Origin: an uncultured Prevotellaceae bacterium
Lineage (GTDB): Bacteria > Bacteroidota > Bacteroidia > Bacteroidales > Bacteroidaceae
DNA: 64,000 nucleotides
Direction: 5' to 3'
NCBI GenBank assembly: GCA_900316645.1
Contig: ONDP01000006.1
Location: 1 to 64,000 of the forward strand
Shown here one piece after another: positions 17,927-24,751 of this stretch (position 1 is its first letter; each line of letters opens with the position of its first letter). The notes under the pieces were generated by a model. That model saw only the letters and a program-made list of their open reading frames with translations, ran no database searches and was not told where the DNA came from. A program made the position numbers and the translations under genes.

Positions 17927-19372
17927 ATGAATTTCAAATATATAAAACGTTATGGTTTGTTGGCTTTAGCAATAGCGGCTATTCATATATTGGCAACAAA
18001 TTATTCGAATCGTTCTGTTCCAGAGGATTCACCTCAGGTTGTATTGAAAAAAAATGCATCCATGTATTTTGTGTGGAACGAAAACGACAAAACAACAATA
18101 CCTCTGAAAGCAGGTGATAGCTTGAAAGTCATTTGTTCTATTGACAGACATAATGACAGTCTTTTTTATTGGGCAGAAACACAGGAAGGACAGCGTGGTA
18201 TCGTTCTTCAAAGTGAGGTAGACAATGATTTGGCAGTTGTCAGTAAAAAATCGGACAAGATACCTGGCGATACCGTTGTGGTTGGCAAGGAGGAAAGCTA
18301 CCATCTCTATAGCGTGAAGACCAAAGAAGGAAAGCATTATTCGATACCTCAAGATGACTACACTTACCTTACCGCCAACAAGTTACCGAATCATGCCAGA
18401 AAATATGAAATGGGAGCAATTCATATGACACAAAGCCGTTTTGAAAGCTTATGCGCGGATAAGACACCAGCAGAACTGGACGAGCAGTGGGATCTTGCGG
18501 AGTTTGTATGTCATACCGATTCTGGGCAACTGATGCGTTTTCAGGTGGCAGTCCTAAAAGATGATGGCCATTTTTATCGCCCCGTTATTACATTCTCAAA
18601 CGATTCTTTGATGAGCATTGACTGGGGTGAGCCGTTATCGCTTCATACATCAAACCATTTAGTTTTTAAATATCTTCCAGGTTCTCACCTTATCCTGACT
18701 GCCGGGCATAAATTGATTGATGGGTTCTATTATGCATCTCCATTTTTTTACGATTCACTACCATGGTATTTTAAACTTCTTGTTAATATACTTCGTCTTG
18801 TGATAGTACTGATATGGTTATTTTGTACACACCTCATGATTCCCTTCATAGTGATTAGTCTGATAGCCATGCGAAAGCCACTATATTTCATGACCAACGA
18901 AGTCTTGAAGTGGTTCTCTATAATCATGTTTGGTATCAGTATATATGTGTGGTTTGTTCTGGTTTCTGCAACTGGCTTTCATTGGATCGTCTTTACGCTA
19001 CTCATGGCTTTAGTGTTACGTATTTATTGGTATCCTTTGCTTGTCAAGGATGTCATTTCCAAACGTTGCCCTCATTGCCGAACGCTTGATAACTTTTTTG
19101 TTAACAACACAGAAGTGTTATTTTATAGTGATTACACACAAAAGGCAAGTGAAGTCAAAGAGACTCTTATGAAGAAAATAATAACACGTACAACCATATT
19201 AAAAGATTCTAGTGGAAATGTAAAGGATACTTATCGTATTGAAAAACTTGAAGATACGCGTAAGTGTAGGATTTGTGATGGTGAATGGAAGTTCCGATAT
19301 GAGCAAACAAGACTGATAAATAGGGAGGGAATAGGAACCCATATTGGAACGAGTTCTCATAGTAATAAATAG
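17927..19372 (+). CDS. Membrane protein with periplasmic SH3-like domain and cytoplasmic zinc knuckle
   Basis: 481 residues. One N-terminal membrane segment (about 7-23), then a large periplasmic part (about 25-275) starting with an SH3-like strand set (FVWNENDKTTIPLKAGDSLKVI...WAETQEGQRGIVL). About four membrane segments follow (roughly 283-370). The C-terminal cytoplasmic tail has two CxxC pairs (CPHC about 383 and CRIC about 446) that could bind one zinc. No family name recognised. It is 31 bp after the pentapeptide gene and ends the island; a tandem repeat array follows. Shared SH3-like and zinc themes tie it to the other island proteins. Confidence 0.65.
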   Translation: MNFKYIKRYGLLALAIAAIHILATNYSNRSVPEDSPQVVLKKNASMYFVWNENDKTTIPLKAGDSLKVICSIDRHNDSLFYWAETQEGQRGIVLQSEVDNDLAVVSKKSDKIPGDTVVVGKEESYHLYSVKTKEGKHYSIPQDDYTYLTANKLPNHARKYEMGAIHMTQSRFESLCADKTPAELDEQWDLAEFVCHTDSGQLMRFQVAVLKDDGHFYRPVITFSNDSLMSIDWGEPLSLHTSNHLVFKYLPGSHLILTAGHKLIDGFYYASPFFYDSLPWYFKLLVNILRLVIVLIWLFCTHLMIPFIVISLIAMRKPLYFMTNEVLKWFSIIMFGISIYVWFVLVSATGFHWIVFTLLMALVLRIYWYPLLVKDVISKRCPHCRTLDNFFVNNTEVLFYSDYTQKASEVKETLMKKIITRTTILKDSSGNVKDTYRIEKLEDTRKCRICDGEWKFRYEQTRLINREGIGTHIGTSSHSNK

Positions 19373-19401
19373 TTGTATATCTTAGTTTCATGGAGACTGC
19401 A

Positions 19402-19544
19402 ATCAATTAGAGTTCAATTAGAGTTTAATATGACTTCAATTAGAGTTCAATTAGAGTTCAATTAGACTTCAATTAGAGTTCAATTAGAGTTCTGATAGAG
19501 TTTGGTATGACTTCTGATAGAGTTCAGTATGAGTTTAGTTAGAG
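19402..19544. repeat. 11-bp tandem array, 13 units
   Basis: Thirteen consecutive 11-bp units with no phase slip, consensus TTCAATTAGAG with variants such as TTTAATATGAC and TTCTGATAGAG; a fourteenth degenerate unit (TTTGGATGGAT) follows. Eleven bp is close to one helical turn, so each unit presents the same face. It lies between the island and the MNT/HEPN pair. No coding frame spans it meaningfully. Confidence 0.85.
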
Positions 19545-19553
19545 TTTGGATGG

Positions 19554-19592
19554 ATGTTATTGCGAGATTTCTATTGAAAAACTTGGGACTTT
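19554..19592. repeat. 39-bp imperfect direct repeat, left copy
   Basis: Matches 20416-20454 at 36 of 39 positions; the core GATTTCTATTGAAAAACTTG is identical. The two copies bracket the MNT/HEPN operon. The left copy supplies the -33 part of the operon promoter. Confidence 0.8.
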
Positions 19593-19600
19593 TATCTTTG
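19593..19600 (+). promoter_or_regulatory. MNT/HEPN promoter -7 box
   Basis: TATCTTTG fits TAnnTTTG exactly, with a TTG element about 20 bp upstream inside the direct repeat. The start codon of the nucleotidyltransferase follows 24 bp later. Confidence 0.7.
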
Positions 19601-19623
19601 CAACGTAAAAGATTACGAATGAT

Positions 19624-19938
19624 ATGACACGTACTCATGTTGTTGATAGAATCAGAGAGCAAACTCGGATGATGCTTCCAGAAGCTCAGGCCATTATTTA
19701 TGGTTCTGAAGCTCGGGGCGACGCACGTCCTGATAGCGATATCGATTTACTGATTCTGTTACCAGAAGAGAAGATAACTCCTGAGCAAGAACATACTATT
19801 GTCAGTAAATTGTTCGAGATTGAACTTCAATTAGGGGTTATCATCAGTACGCTTATTTTGCCTCGTCATCAGTGGGAAAATCCTACTGTTATTACTCCTT
19901 TTTATCAGAATGTGAAACGTGAAGGAATCCTACTATGA
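19624..19938 (+). CDS. MNT-type minimal nucleotidyltransferase (antitoxin)
   Basis: 104 residues with the DNA-polymerase-beta-like nucleotidyltransferase signature GSEARGDARPDSDIDLLIL (residues 26-44), complete with the G-S-x-A-R-G and D-x-D metal-binding pair, plus a later acidic residue in FEIELQL. This is the usual size of MNT antitoxins, which in characterised HEPN/MNT pairs inactivate the toxin by AMP transfer. It overlaps the HEPN gene by 4 bp (ATGA). Promoter at 19593-19600. Confidence 0.9.
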   Translation: MTRTHVVDRIREQTRMMLPEAQAIIYGSEARGDARPDSDIDLLILLPEEKITPEQEHTIVSKLFEIELQLGVIISTLILPRHQWENPTVITPFYQNVKREGILL

Positions 19939-20345
19939 ACGAAGTGAACATGACATCTGAACAACGAGCCGACCTTATGGCTTATTATTTTGAGCGCGCC
20001 CACGACTCAATAGCGGAAGCTAAATATCTTCGCGATGGAGGATATTTCAATGGTGCTGTCACTCGTCTTTATTATGCATGTTTCAATGCTGCTCGAGGAC
20101 TACTAACAGCCAATGGCATAGACACATCTACCCATAATGGCGTAAAGTCCATGATATCCATGAACTTCATCCGAAAGGGATTGCTTAGCATAGAACATGG
20201 TGCTACTCTTACAGATTTGTTTAACCAACGTCACATCAGCGATTATGAGGCTTATGCATTCAGGGATGCCAGTAGTGTGGAATACCTGCTACCAAAGGCT
20301 GAGGCTTTTGTCGAGGCTGTAGAATCGTTGGCAAAGAAGGTATAA
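19935..20345 (+). CDS. HEPN-domain protein (toxin partner of MNT)
   Basis: 136 residues, all helical, typical HEPN: ERAHDSIAEAKYLRDGGYFNGAVTRLYYACFNAARGLL (about 19-56) and a late NQRHISDYEAY. HEPN proteins of toxin-antitoxin pairs are RNases whose active site is usually an RX4-6H motif; here Arg and His are adjacent (RH) and followed by DY, as in the second HEPN subgroup, so catalytic activity is uncertain. An internal ATG at 19950 is an alternative start. A good terminator follows at 20376. Confidence 0.85.
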   Translation: MNEVNMTSEQRADLMAYYFERAHDSIAEAKYLRDGGYFNGAVTRLYYACFNAARGLLTANGIDTSTHNGVKSMISMNFIRKGLLSIEHGATLTDLFNQRHISDYEAYAFRDASSVEYLLPKAEAFVEAVESLAKKV

Positions 20346-20375
20346 TCTGGAACCCTTTAAATGCTGAAAAATCTT

Positions 20376-20402
20376 AGGAGTGTTTGTGGCACTCCTTTTT
20401 TG
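20376..20402 (+). terminator. Terminator of the MNT/HEPN operon
   Basis: AGGAGTG (20376-20382), 7-nt loop, CACTCCT (20390-20396) followed by a T-run: a textbook intrinsic terminator 30 bp after the HEPN stop. Confidence 0.9.
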
Positions 20403-20415
20403 TTTCCCCATTATT

Positions 20416-20454
20416 ATGTTTTTGAGAGATTTCTATTGAAAAACTTGTGACTTT
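20416..20454. repeat. 39-bp imperfect direct repeat, right copy
   Basis: Second copy of 19554-19592 with three mismatches, just past the terminator. Unlike the left copy, it is not followed by a TAnnTTTG box, so it does not act as a promoter here. Confidence 0.8.
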
Positions 20455-20529
20455 CGGAAATAATCTTTTCTGATTTAGATTGATCGTCAGTATGTCTAAC
20501 CCTAAGATTAGTTGACGGTTTGACCATTG

Positions 20530-20594
20530 TCCGAAGGCTTTGGACTACGAGTCCGTCCTTTTCGGACTGAGAATCCGCCGCGTCGGACTAAACG
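20530..20594. repeat. 22-bp palindromic units (TCCG..CGGA), three copies
   Basis: Units at 20530-20551, 20552-20573 and 20574-20594 each begin TCCG and carry (C/T)GGACT about 12 bp later. The third ends GGACTAAAC, similar to the tail of the 22-bp units at 21021 and 43839, which suggests one repeat architecture with diverged cores. Confidence 0.65.
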
Positions 20595-20723
20595 CCACTT
20601 TCTATCAAGCTACATTTTTCAAAAGTTTTTTCGTTTTTACCCTCACATCCTAACATTTTCGCAGGAAATGCCTTTGTAGAAAGGGGATAGGACACGTGAG
20701 GGAGAAGAGCTTTGGGGTAACGT

Positions 20724-20816
20724 CTCCCTAACGTTTTTATCTTTTTACCCTCACACCACATGGACTGAAAGGTTTTGTGATTAAGGTGAGGGACTTGTCT
20801 GAAAAACGTTAGGGAG
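20724..20816. repeat. Nested long inverted repeat
   Basis: CTCCCTAACGTTTTT (20724-20738) pairs perfectly with AAAAACGTTAGGGAG (20802-20816), and inside it CCCTCAC (20748-20754) pairs with GTGAGGG (20786-20792). Parts of the same words recur nearby (TTTTTACCCTCACA at 20634, CGTGAGGGAGAA at 20693 and 20818). The 93-nt transcript would fold into a long two-tier hairpin. No protein is encoded. Confidence 0.7.
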
Positions 20817-20938
20817 GCGTGAGGGAGAACCAATTATCCCTAACGCGTCCAAATGCCCTGTACATCATGGTTTGGGTCAAAAATGTTAAGAAGTGAGGGT
20901 TATTTTGCAACAGTCAACAAAAATCAGGTAAAACGTCA

Positions 20939-21010
20939 AATAAAGGAATGTTATTCTTCAATAAGGGCATGTTATTCGTTAATAAGGACTTGTTATTGCT
21001 TAATAACGGA
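20939..21010. repeat. 21-bp tandem array (composite copy A, first half)
   Basis: Units 20939-20959, 20960-20980, 20981-21001 and a partial at 21002-21010, consensus AATAAGGGCATGTTATTCNTT, period exactly 21. The same unit occurs six times in reverse orientation at 43919-44044. Confidence 0.85.
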
Positions 21011-21020
21011 AGAAAAAGAA

Positions 21021-21086
21021 TTCCCACGCTGGGAATAAAACATTCCCGCCCTGGGAATAAATTGCTCCCAAGGTGGGACTAAAAAT
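21021..21086. repeat. 22-bp palindromic array (composite copy A, second half)
   Basis: Three 22-bp units (21021-21042, 21043-21064, 21065-21086), each with a TCCC-N4/5-GGGA palindrome plus an A-rich spacer (ATAAAAC or CTAAAAA). The same triple occurs at 43839-43904. It lies 10 bp after the 21-bp array. Confidence 0.85.
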
Positions 21087-21107
21087 ATAAGGATTTTATT
21101 TTGTATT

Positions 21108-21207
21108 GTCCTCGCTTAATCGTACCTTCTTTGACTTCGTCGAAGATACTCCCTTTCGAGAAAGCTCAAATAAAATTTGGTTTTCTTCTCACTTAATCGT
21201 ACCTTTG
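21108..21207 (+). promoter_or_regulatory. Promoter-bearing palindromic repeat
   Basis: Two similar segments start with CTCRCTTAATCGTACCTT. The first runs into an imperfect palindrome (TCTTTGAC ttc GTCGAAGA, around 21125-21145). The second ends in a perfect -7 box TACCTTTG at 21200-21207. The same plan (TACCTTTGAG palindrome, then repeat of the promoter) is seen at 30385-30590. The transcript from 21207 would be the non-coding region that follows. Confidence 0.5.
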
Positions 21208-21324
21208 TAGGCAAAATCAGAAATCAATAGTTAGTCTTTCAATTGAGATATCAGAAAGGCGGAGAACTAAGGACTTCCGCAATCGGCGAACCGGAGTTGC
21301 TTTCTAATGCAACTTTCCGTTTTC

Positions 21325-21412
21325 AGACGACCTGAGGCAGATGACTGGACGCCCCAGGCCGTCTGGCCGTCCGCCCCGGGCCGTCCAACCGTCCGGCTCC
21401 AGGGCACACCCC
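21325..21412. repeat. GC-rich 22-bp array
   Basis: Units at 21347-21368, 21369-21390 and 21391-21412 align as GNCCGCCCCNGGCCGTC with a CC end; a more diverged unit sits at 21325-21346. Period 22. It is far richer in G+C than its surroundings, a sharp local composition change in an AT-rich gap. Confidence 0.65.
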
Positions 21413-21734
21413 GATTATACTAGGTCCTTTTACCTTCTGACCCAGCTTAAATCCCCTTTCTACTTGACTTCGCTAACGGATGCTCTTATCTTTCCTCCAA
21501 ATTCATTACATGGTTTCAAACCTTACGCCAGACTTTTTGCCACACACATAGGCGATTGGCGGAGCACTACCCTGCCTCAGGTTATCCAAATAAAGAGGTT
21601 CACCTTCTACCTGTCCCGCCACCTTTCAAATGACGACCGTTTTCAAATCTGATGCAAAAGTAGGCAAAATTATCAAATAAGAAATATATTTTGCTTTTTT
21701 TCTTCATTTTACTTGTATATTTAGGAATAATTTG

Positions 21735-21742
21735 TATCTTTG
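21735..21742 (+). promoter_or_regulatory. Promoter of the decayed ATPase gene
   Basis: TATCTTTG at 21735-21742 with CTTG about 20 bp upstream (21713-21716): a good Bacteroidetes promoter 48 bp before the start codon at 21790. Confidence 0.7.
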
Positions 21743-21789
21743 CAAAATAATAACCGTCATTATTATAATGACCATTATCATTTCGGGTT

Positions 21790-23053
21790 ATGAAGTTCTA
21801 TGATAGAGAGTCAGAGCAGCAACTGCTCAAAGAGGTTTTGGATCAAAGTAAACGTGAGGCGCGAATGACTGTCCTCATGGGGCGCAGACGTATCGGTAAG
21901 ACGGAACTATCGCAAAGATGCGGGGATGAAAGCATCCTATATTTCTTCGTTGGTAAGAAAGCTGAGACGCTGCTATGTCAGGATTTTGTTGCCGAGATTA
22001 CCAATAAACTTGGAGTGCCGGTTTTGGGACAGGCAAACTCCTTCGCCGAGGTCTTTAAGTTCGTGCTCCAACTTTCAGAGAGCAGAGCGTTCACATTGGT
22101 TATCGATGAGTTCCAAAATTTCCAGAAGGTAAACCCGACGGTGTTCAGCGATATGCAGCGTGACTGGGACTTGTGGAAACGGAAGAGTCACTTGAACCTG
22201 ATTATCAGCGGATCTGTCTTTACACTGATGAAGAAAATCTTCGAGGACTATGAGGAACCGCTTTTCGGTCGTGCCGATGAGAAACTGACGCTTCAGCCAT
22301 TCAAAACTGATGTATTGAAAGACATCCTACACGACTTTAACCCCGAATATACCCCAGAGGACTTGCTAGCATTGTTCAGCATTACGGGTGGCGTTGCTTG
22401 GTATGTCACCCTGCTGCTTGACCGTGGCAAGACCCGTAAGAACAAGATGCTGGCTGCATTGACAGAAGAAAATTCTCCCTTTATCAATGAAGGTAAAAAC
22501 ATTCTGATAGAGGAGTTTGGAACCGACTATGTTATCTATTTCTCTATCCTGACTTGCATTGCCAGTGGTATGAAGACTAGTGCGGAAATCAAGAACGAAC
22601 TGGGTATCGAAAATATCAGCAGCTATCTGTCACGCCTGGAGGATTATTATGGACTGATTAGCAAGTACCAGCCCATCTTTGCCAAAGAGAGCAGCAAGAA
22701 GTTGCGCTATCAGTTGGATGACTGCTTCCTGATATTCTGGTTTCGTTTTTTCTTCAAGTATCAGGCTTTGGTGTCTGTCAGGGCTGATGATGGAGCGTTA
22801 CTTTGTCCGTAAGTTCCAGGAGGAAGGACGGTACATCGTCGGCAAATGGTGGGACAGAAAAGGCTTTCATGAGATAGACCTTGTGGTGGTTGACCCCATT
22901 GGCAAAGAGGCTTGGGTATATGAATTGAAGAAAGATGAGAGCCGTTACGACGAGGCCTCCTTCAAGGAGAAAGTTGACACGATGGTAGCCCAGACCCCAG
23001 AACTGCACAAGATGACCATTCACATTGGTTCACTCAGTAAGAAAGATATGTAA
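21790..23053 (+). pseudogene. Archaeal-type ATPase with DUF234 C-terminus, broken by internal deletion
   Basis: The first part (21790-22812 frame) is an archaeal-type ATPase: DRESEQQLL, Walker A GRRRIGKTEL (about 31-40), Walker B FTLVIDEFQNF (about 100-110), SGSVFTLM sensor, winged-helix and then FWFRFFFKYQALV. The DUF234 nuclease-like tail (ERYFVRKF, GKWWDRKGFHEIDLVVVDP, WVYELKK) continues only in another frame (about 22775-23053). Between YQALV and SGLMMERYF intact family members have some 20-30 residues that are missing here, so the lesion is a deletion plus frame change near 22770-22780. The parts may still be made as separate fragments (ATG at 22787), but the gene as a unit is broken. 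Intact relatives are probable DNA-associated or conflict ATPases. Confidence 0.8.
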
Positions 23054-23221
23054 AAAGGAACACAAAGTTGGCGCTAGGGCTAACGAACAGGAAATAAATG
23101 ATGTTAAACAGGAGAAAAATGGTGCAAAATAGGTGTTCAAGCCAATATTTTACATTTATTTACTGCAAAGTTACCGAGCCAAATAATTAGGTGGTTTGGA
23201 ATTTTCTAGCGGCAGCCATAT

Positions 23222-24256
23222 TTAGAAGTACTCCCTTACTGCAAACTCAAACTGATCGATGAAGATTTGCTTGAAAGCATAAAGGTTGTTCTGCTCATAG
23301 AAGATAAGCATGGCCTTCTTGTAGTCAATAGAGTCGACAGAACGGAAACTCAGGGGACAATAACCATTGGCTATCAGGATGGCATTACTGGTAATGCGTG
23401 CCGTACGCTTGTTTCCATCAGAGAAAGCCTGGATATACGACAGGAGCACAAGTGTGAGAAGCGCCTTTTCAAAAATGTTCTCTTTGTTGTTAATCAAGTC
23501 GCATGTATCATGCATAGCCTCACGAATCTGGAATTCATTATCCAGTGGATGATAATTGGTACCCGTGATGCCCACACGACGGTGACGGATTCCTCTGTCA
23601 ACTGAGAGTTCTTTAGTGAGCAATTGATGAATATCCTCAATATGACTGAGGGTCAGGTGCTGCAGATAGTCAGGATTGTCAAGGATGAAACGCAAGGCAT
23701 CCTTATGGTTGAGCAGCATCACTGCCTCTTCCTTTGTCTTTCCATCGGCTGTCTTACTCTCACGAAGCAGACGCTCTGTTTCCAACAGCGAATAGGTATT
23801 ACCTTCTATCTGTGACGATTTCCAACTGAGATCGATACCCAGTCGCTCCATCTCCTTGCGGTATTCGTTTTCAGTCATCTCGCTTACATGCTGGCGAAAT
23901 TCGGCTTGCAGTTCTTGCAACCTGCCCATCTCTTCGCCAGTGAAAAGCGTTACAGACGGAAGTTGCTGACGTATCAATTCGAAGTTGAAAGAAGTCTGTA
24001 CTTGTCGCTCATCGACATCTTGCGCAAAGTAGGTTTCCAGATTGAGTGGCATCAAGAGAAAAGCCTGATCAGAAAGACGGTAACGGGTAGCCCGAGCCTT
24101 ACCTTCAGCCACAATATCGCCTTTTTGGACGCCTGCTGCAATCAGACGTTTCATAGTGGCATCACTTCCTTCGAAGGCGGTTCCCTTTGCAACTTCATCG
24201 CGCGAAGACTGTGGATGATAGTGCAGATACTGTAGTATTTCTCTTGAGATATCCAT
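23222..24256 (-). CDS. Fic-domain protein with altered active-site motif
   Basis: 344 residues. An N-terminal winged-helix-like part (residues 1-70, EILQYLHYHPQSSRDEVAK) precedes a Fic N-terminal region with an inhibitory-helix motif SSQIEGN ((S/T)xxxE(G/N), about 148). The Fic core (about 190-320) follows. The family motif HPFx(D/E)GNGRxxR reads QAFSDGNKRTAR: the catalytic histidine is Gln and Gly-Arg is Lys-Arg. Fic proteins transfer AMP or other groups to target hydroxyls with the His as base, so this copy is either inactive or uses another chemistry; a DNA-binding regulator role is possible. Promoter at 24279-24286; it stands alone. Confidence 0.85.
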   Translation of the reverse strand: MDISREILQYLHYHPQSSRDEVAKGTAFEGSDATMKRLIAAGVQKGDIVAEGKARATRYRLSDQAFLLMPLNLETYFAQDVDERQVQTSFNFELIRQQLPSVTLFTGEEMGRLQELQAEFRQHVSEMTENEYRKEMERLGIDLSWKSSQIEGNTYSLLETERLLRESKTADGKTKEEAVMLLNHKDALRFILDNPDYLQHLTLSHIEDIHQLLTKELSVDRGIRHRRVGITGTNYHPLDNEFQIREAMHDTCDLINNKENIFEKALLTLVLLSYIQAFSDGNKRTARITSNAILIANGYCPLSFRSVDSIDYKKAMLIFYEQNNLYAFKQIFIDQFEFAVREYF

Positions 24257-24278
24257 AGCTTGTGTACTTAAATCGGTG

Positions 24279-24286
24279 CAAAGTTA
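24279..24286 (-). promoter_or_regulatory. Fic gene promoter -7 box
   Basis: TAACTTTG on the minus strand, 22 bp before the Fic start codon; fits TAnnTTTG exactly. Confidence 0.65.
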
Positions 24287-24378
24287 GTGGTATTTTTTCA
24301 ATTATCGGCTCATCGTGAGCTTAAAAATGTATAAATTAGCTATTATTTGAGCCGATTTGAAATATAAAGCAGAGCTTG

Positions 24379-24591
24379 CTAGCGATTTAGCAAAACTGCA
24401 ATTGACAAAACAATGCCCGCCGAACTGTTAAAAGTCCGGCGGGCCATTCGCTGATAATCGAAGATTCTTACTAGTTCTTCATCAAGTTCTCCACAATAGT
24501 CAGCAGCATACAATGTGAACTCAGTAAACCCAAGTTCATTCAGTCTGTCTTTAATCTGATTGCACAATTCTTGTATTTCTTTATTCTCCAT
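24379..24591 (-). CDS. Small hypothetical protein
   Basis: 70 residues, start ATG at 24591 with TAGGAAAAT just before it. Residues 1-45 (NKEIQELCNQIKDRLNELGFTEFTLYAADYCGELDEELVRIF) read like a genuine compact helical/beta protein. The last third is encoded across a strong terminator-like hairpin, so the natural end may once have been nearer residue 48 and the present tail (RTFNSSAGIVLSIAVLLNR) read-through sequence. No family recognised. A near-consensus -7 box (TATCTTTA) lies about 60 bp upstream. Confidence 0.45.
   Translation of the reverse strand: MENKEIQELCNQIKDRLNELGFTEFTLYAADYCGELDEELVRIFDYQRMARRTFNSSAGIVLSIAVLLNR
24404..24444 (-). terminator. Strong hairpin terminator inside the small ORF
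   Basis: On the minus strand GCCCGCCG (24444-24437) pairs with CGGCGGGC (24422-24415) and is followed by ATTGTTTTG. It looks like an intrinsic terminator for leftward transcription and lies within the last third of the 70-residue frame. Confidence 0.6.
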
Positions 24592-24739
24592 ATTTTCCTA
24601 CGATTGTCCCATACGTCGCGAGTTTTTAGTTGTTGTTTCAAGATTTATGATGTAAAGATAGTAATTTGAAGGTGATTACAATCAGGAAATTAAAAAACGT
24701 TTTTTTCGCAAAATGTTTTGCTGAGTGAACACTTTTGCT

Positions 24740-24747
24740 TATCTTTG
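24740..24747 (+). promoter_or_regulatory. gtrA-like gene promoter -7 box
   Basis: TATCTTTG, perfect TAnnTTTG, only 4 bp upstream of the ATG at 24752. Transcription would begin at about that ATG, so the mRNA may be leaderless or the real start may be the internal Met near 24803. Confidence 0.7.
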
Positions 24748-24751
24748 CGGA

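Larger units (their letters stand above)
20346..21789. other. 1.4-kb gene-free, repeat-rich region
   Basis: After the HEPN terminator no open frame shows protein-like content. The region instead holds, in order: the right copy of the 39-bp repeat (20416), three 22-bp TCCG..CGGA units (20530), a nested inverted repeat (20724-20816), 21-bp units (20939), three 22-bp TCCCA..TGGGA units (21021), a promoter-bearing palindromic repeat (21108-21207), a GC-rich 22-bp array (21325) and an unassigned 240-bp stretch up to the promoter of the decayed ATPase gene. It looks like an accumulation site for repeats, or a non-coding RNA locus. Confidence 0.7.

Noticed and set aside
571-19372. Type VII secretion locus
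   Set aside because: CbxX AAA+, kinase and FHA recall it, but no FtsK/EccC-type ATPase, WXG100 or EsaA-like gene is present.
20588-20833. Minus-strand frame in the repeat-rich region
   Set aside because: Overlaps the nested inverted repeat; the peptide is built from repeat words.
20853-21038. Plus-strand frame with CYSxIR heptads
   Set aside because: The peptide repeat simply reflects the 21-bp DNA repeat (three-fold multiple), not protein selection.
19402-21412. CRISPR array
   Set aside because: Repeats are contiguous tandem units without unique spacers, and no cas gene is present.
21341-21652. 103-codon Pro/Arg-rich frame
   Set aside because: Arises from the GC-rich 22-bp array and runs on with no recognisable domain.
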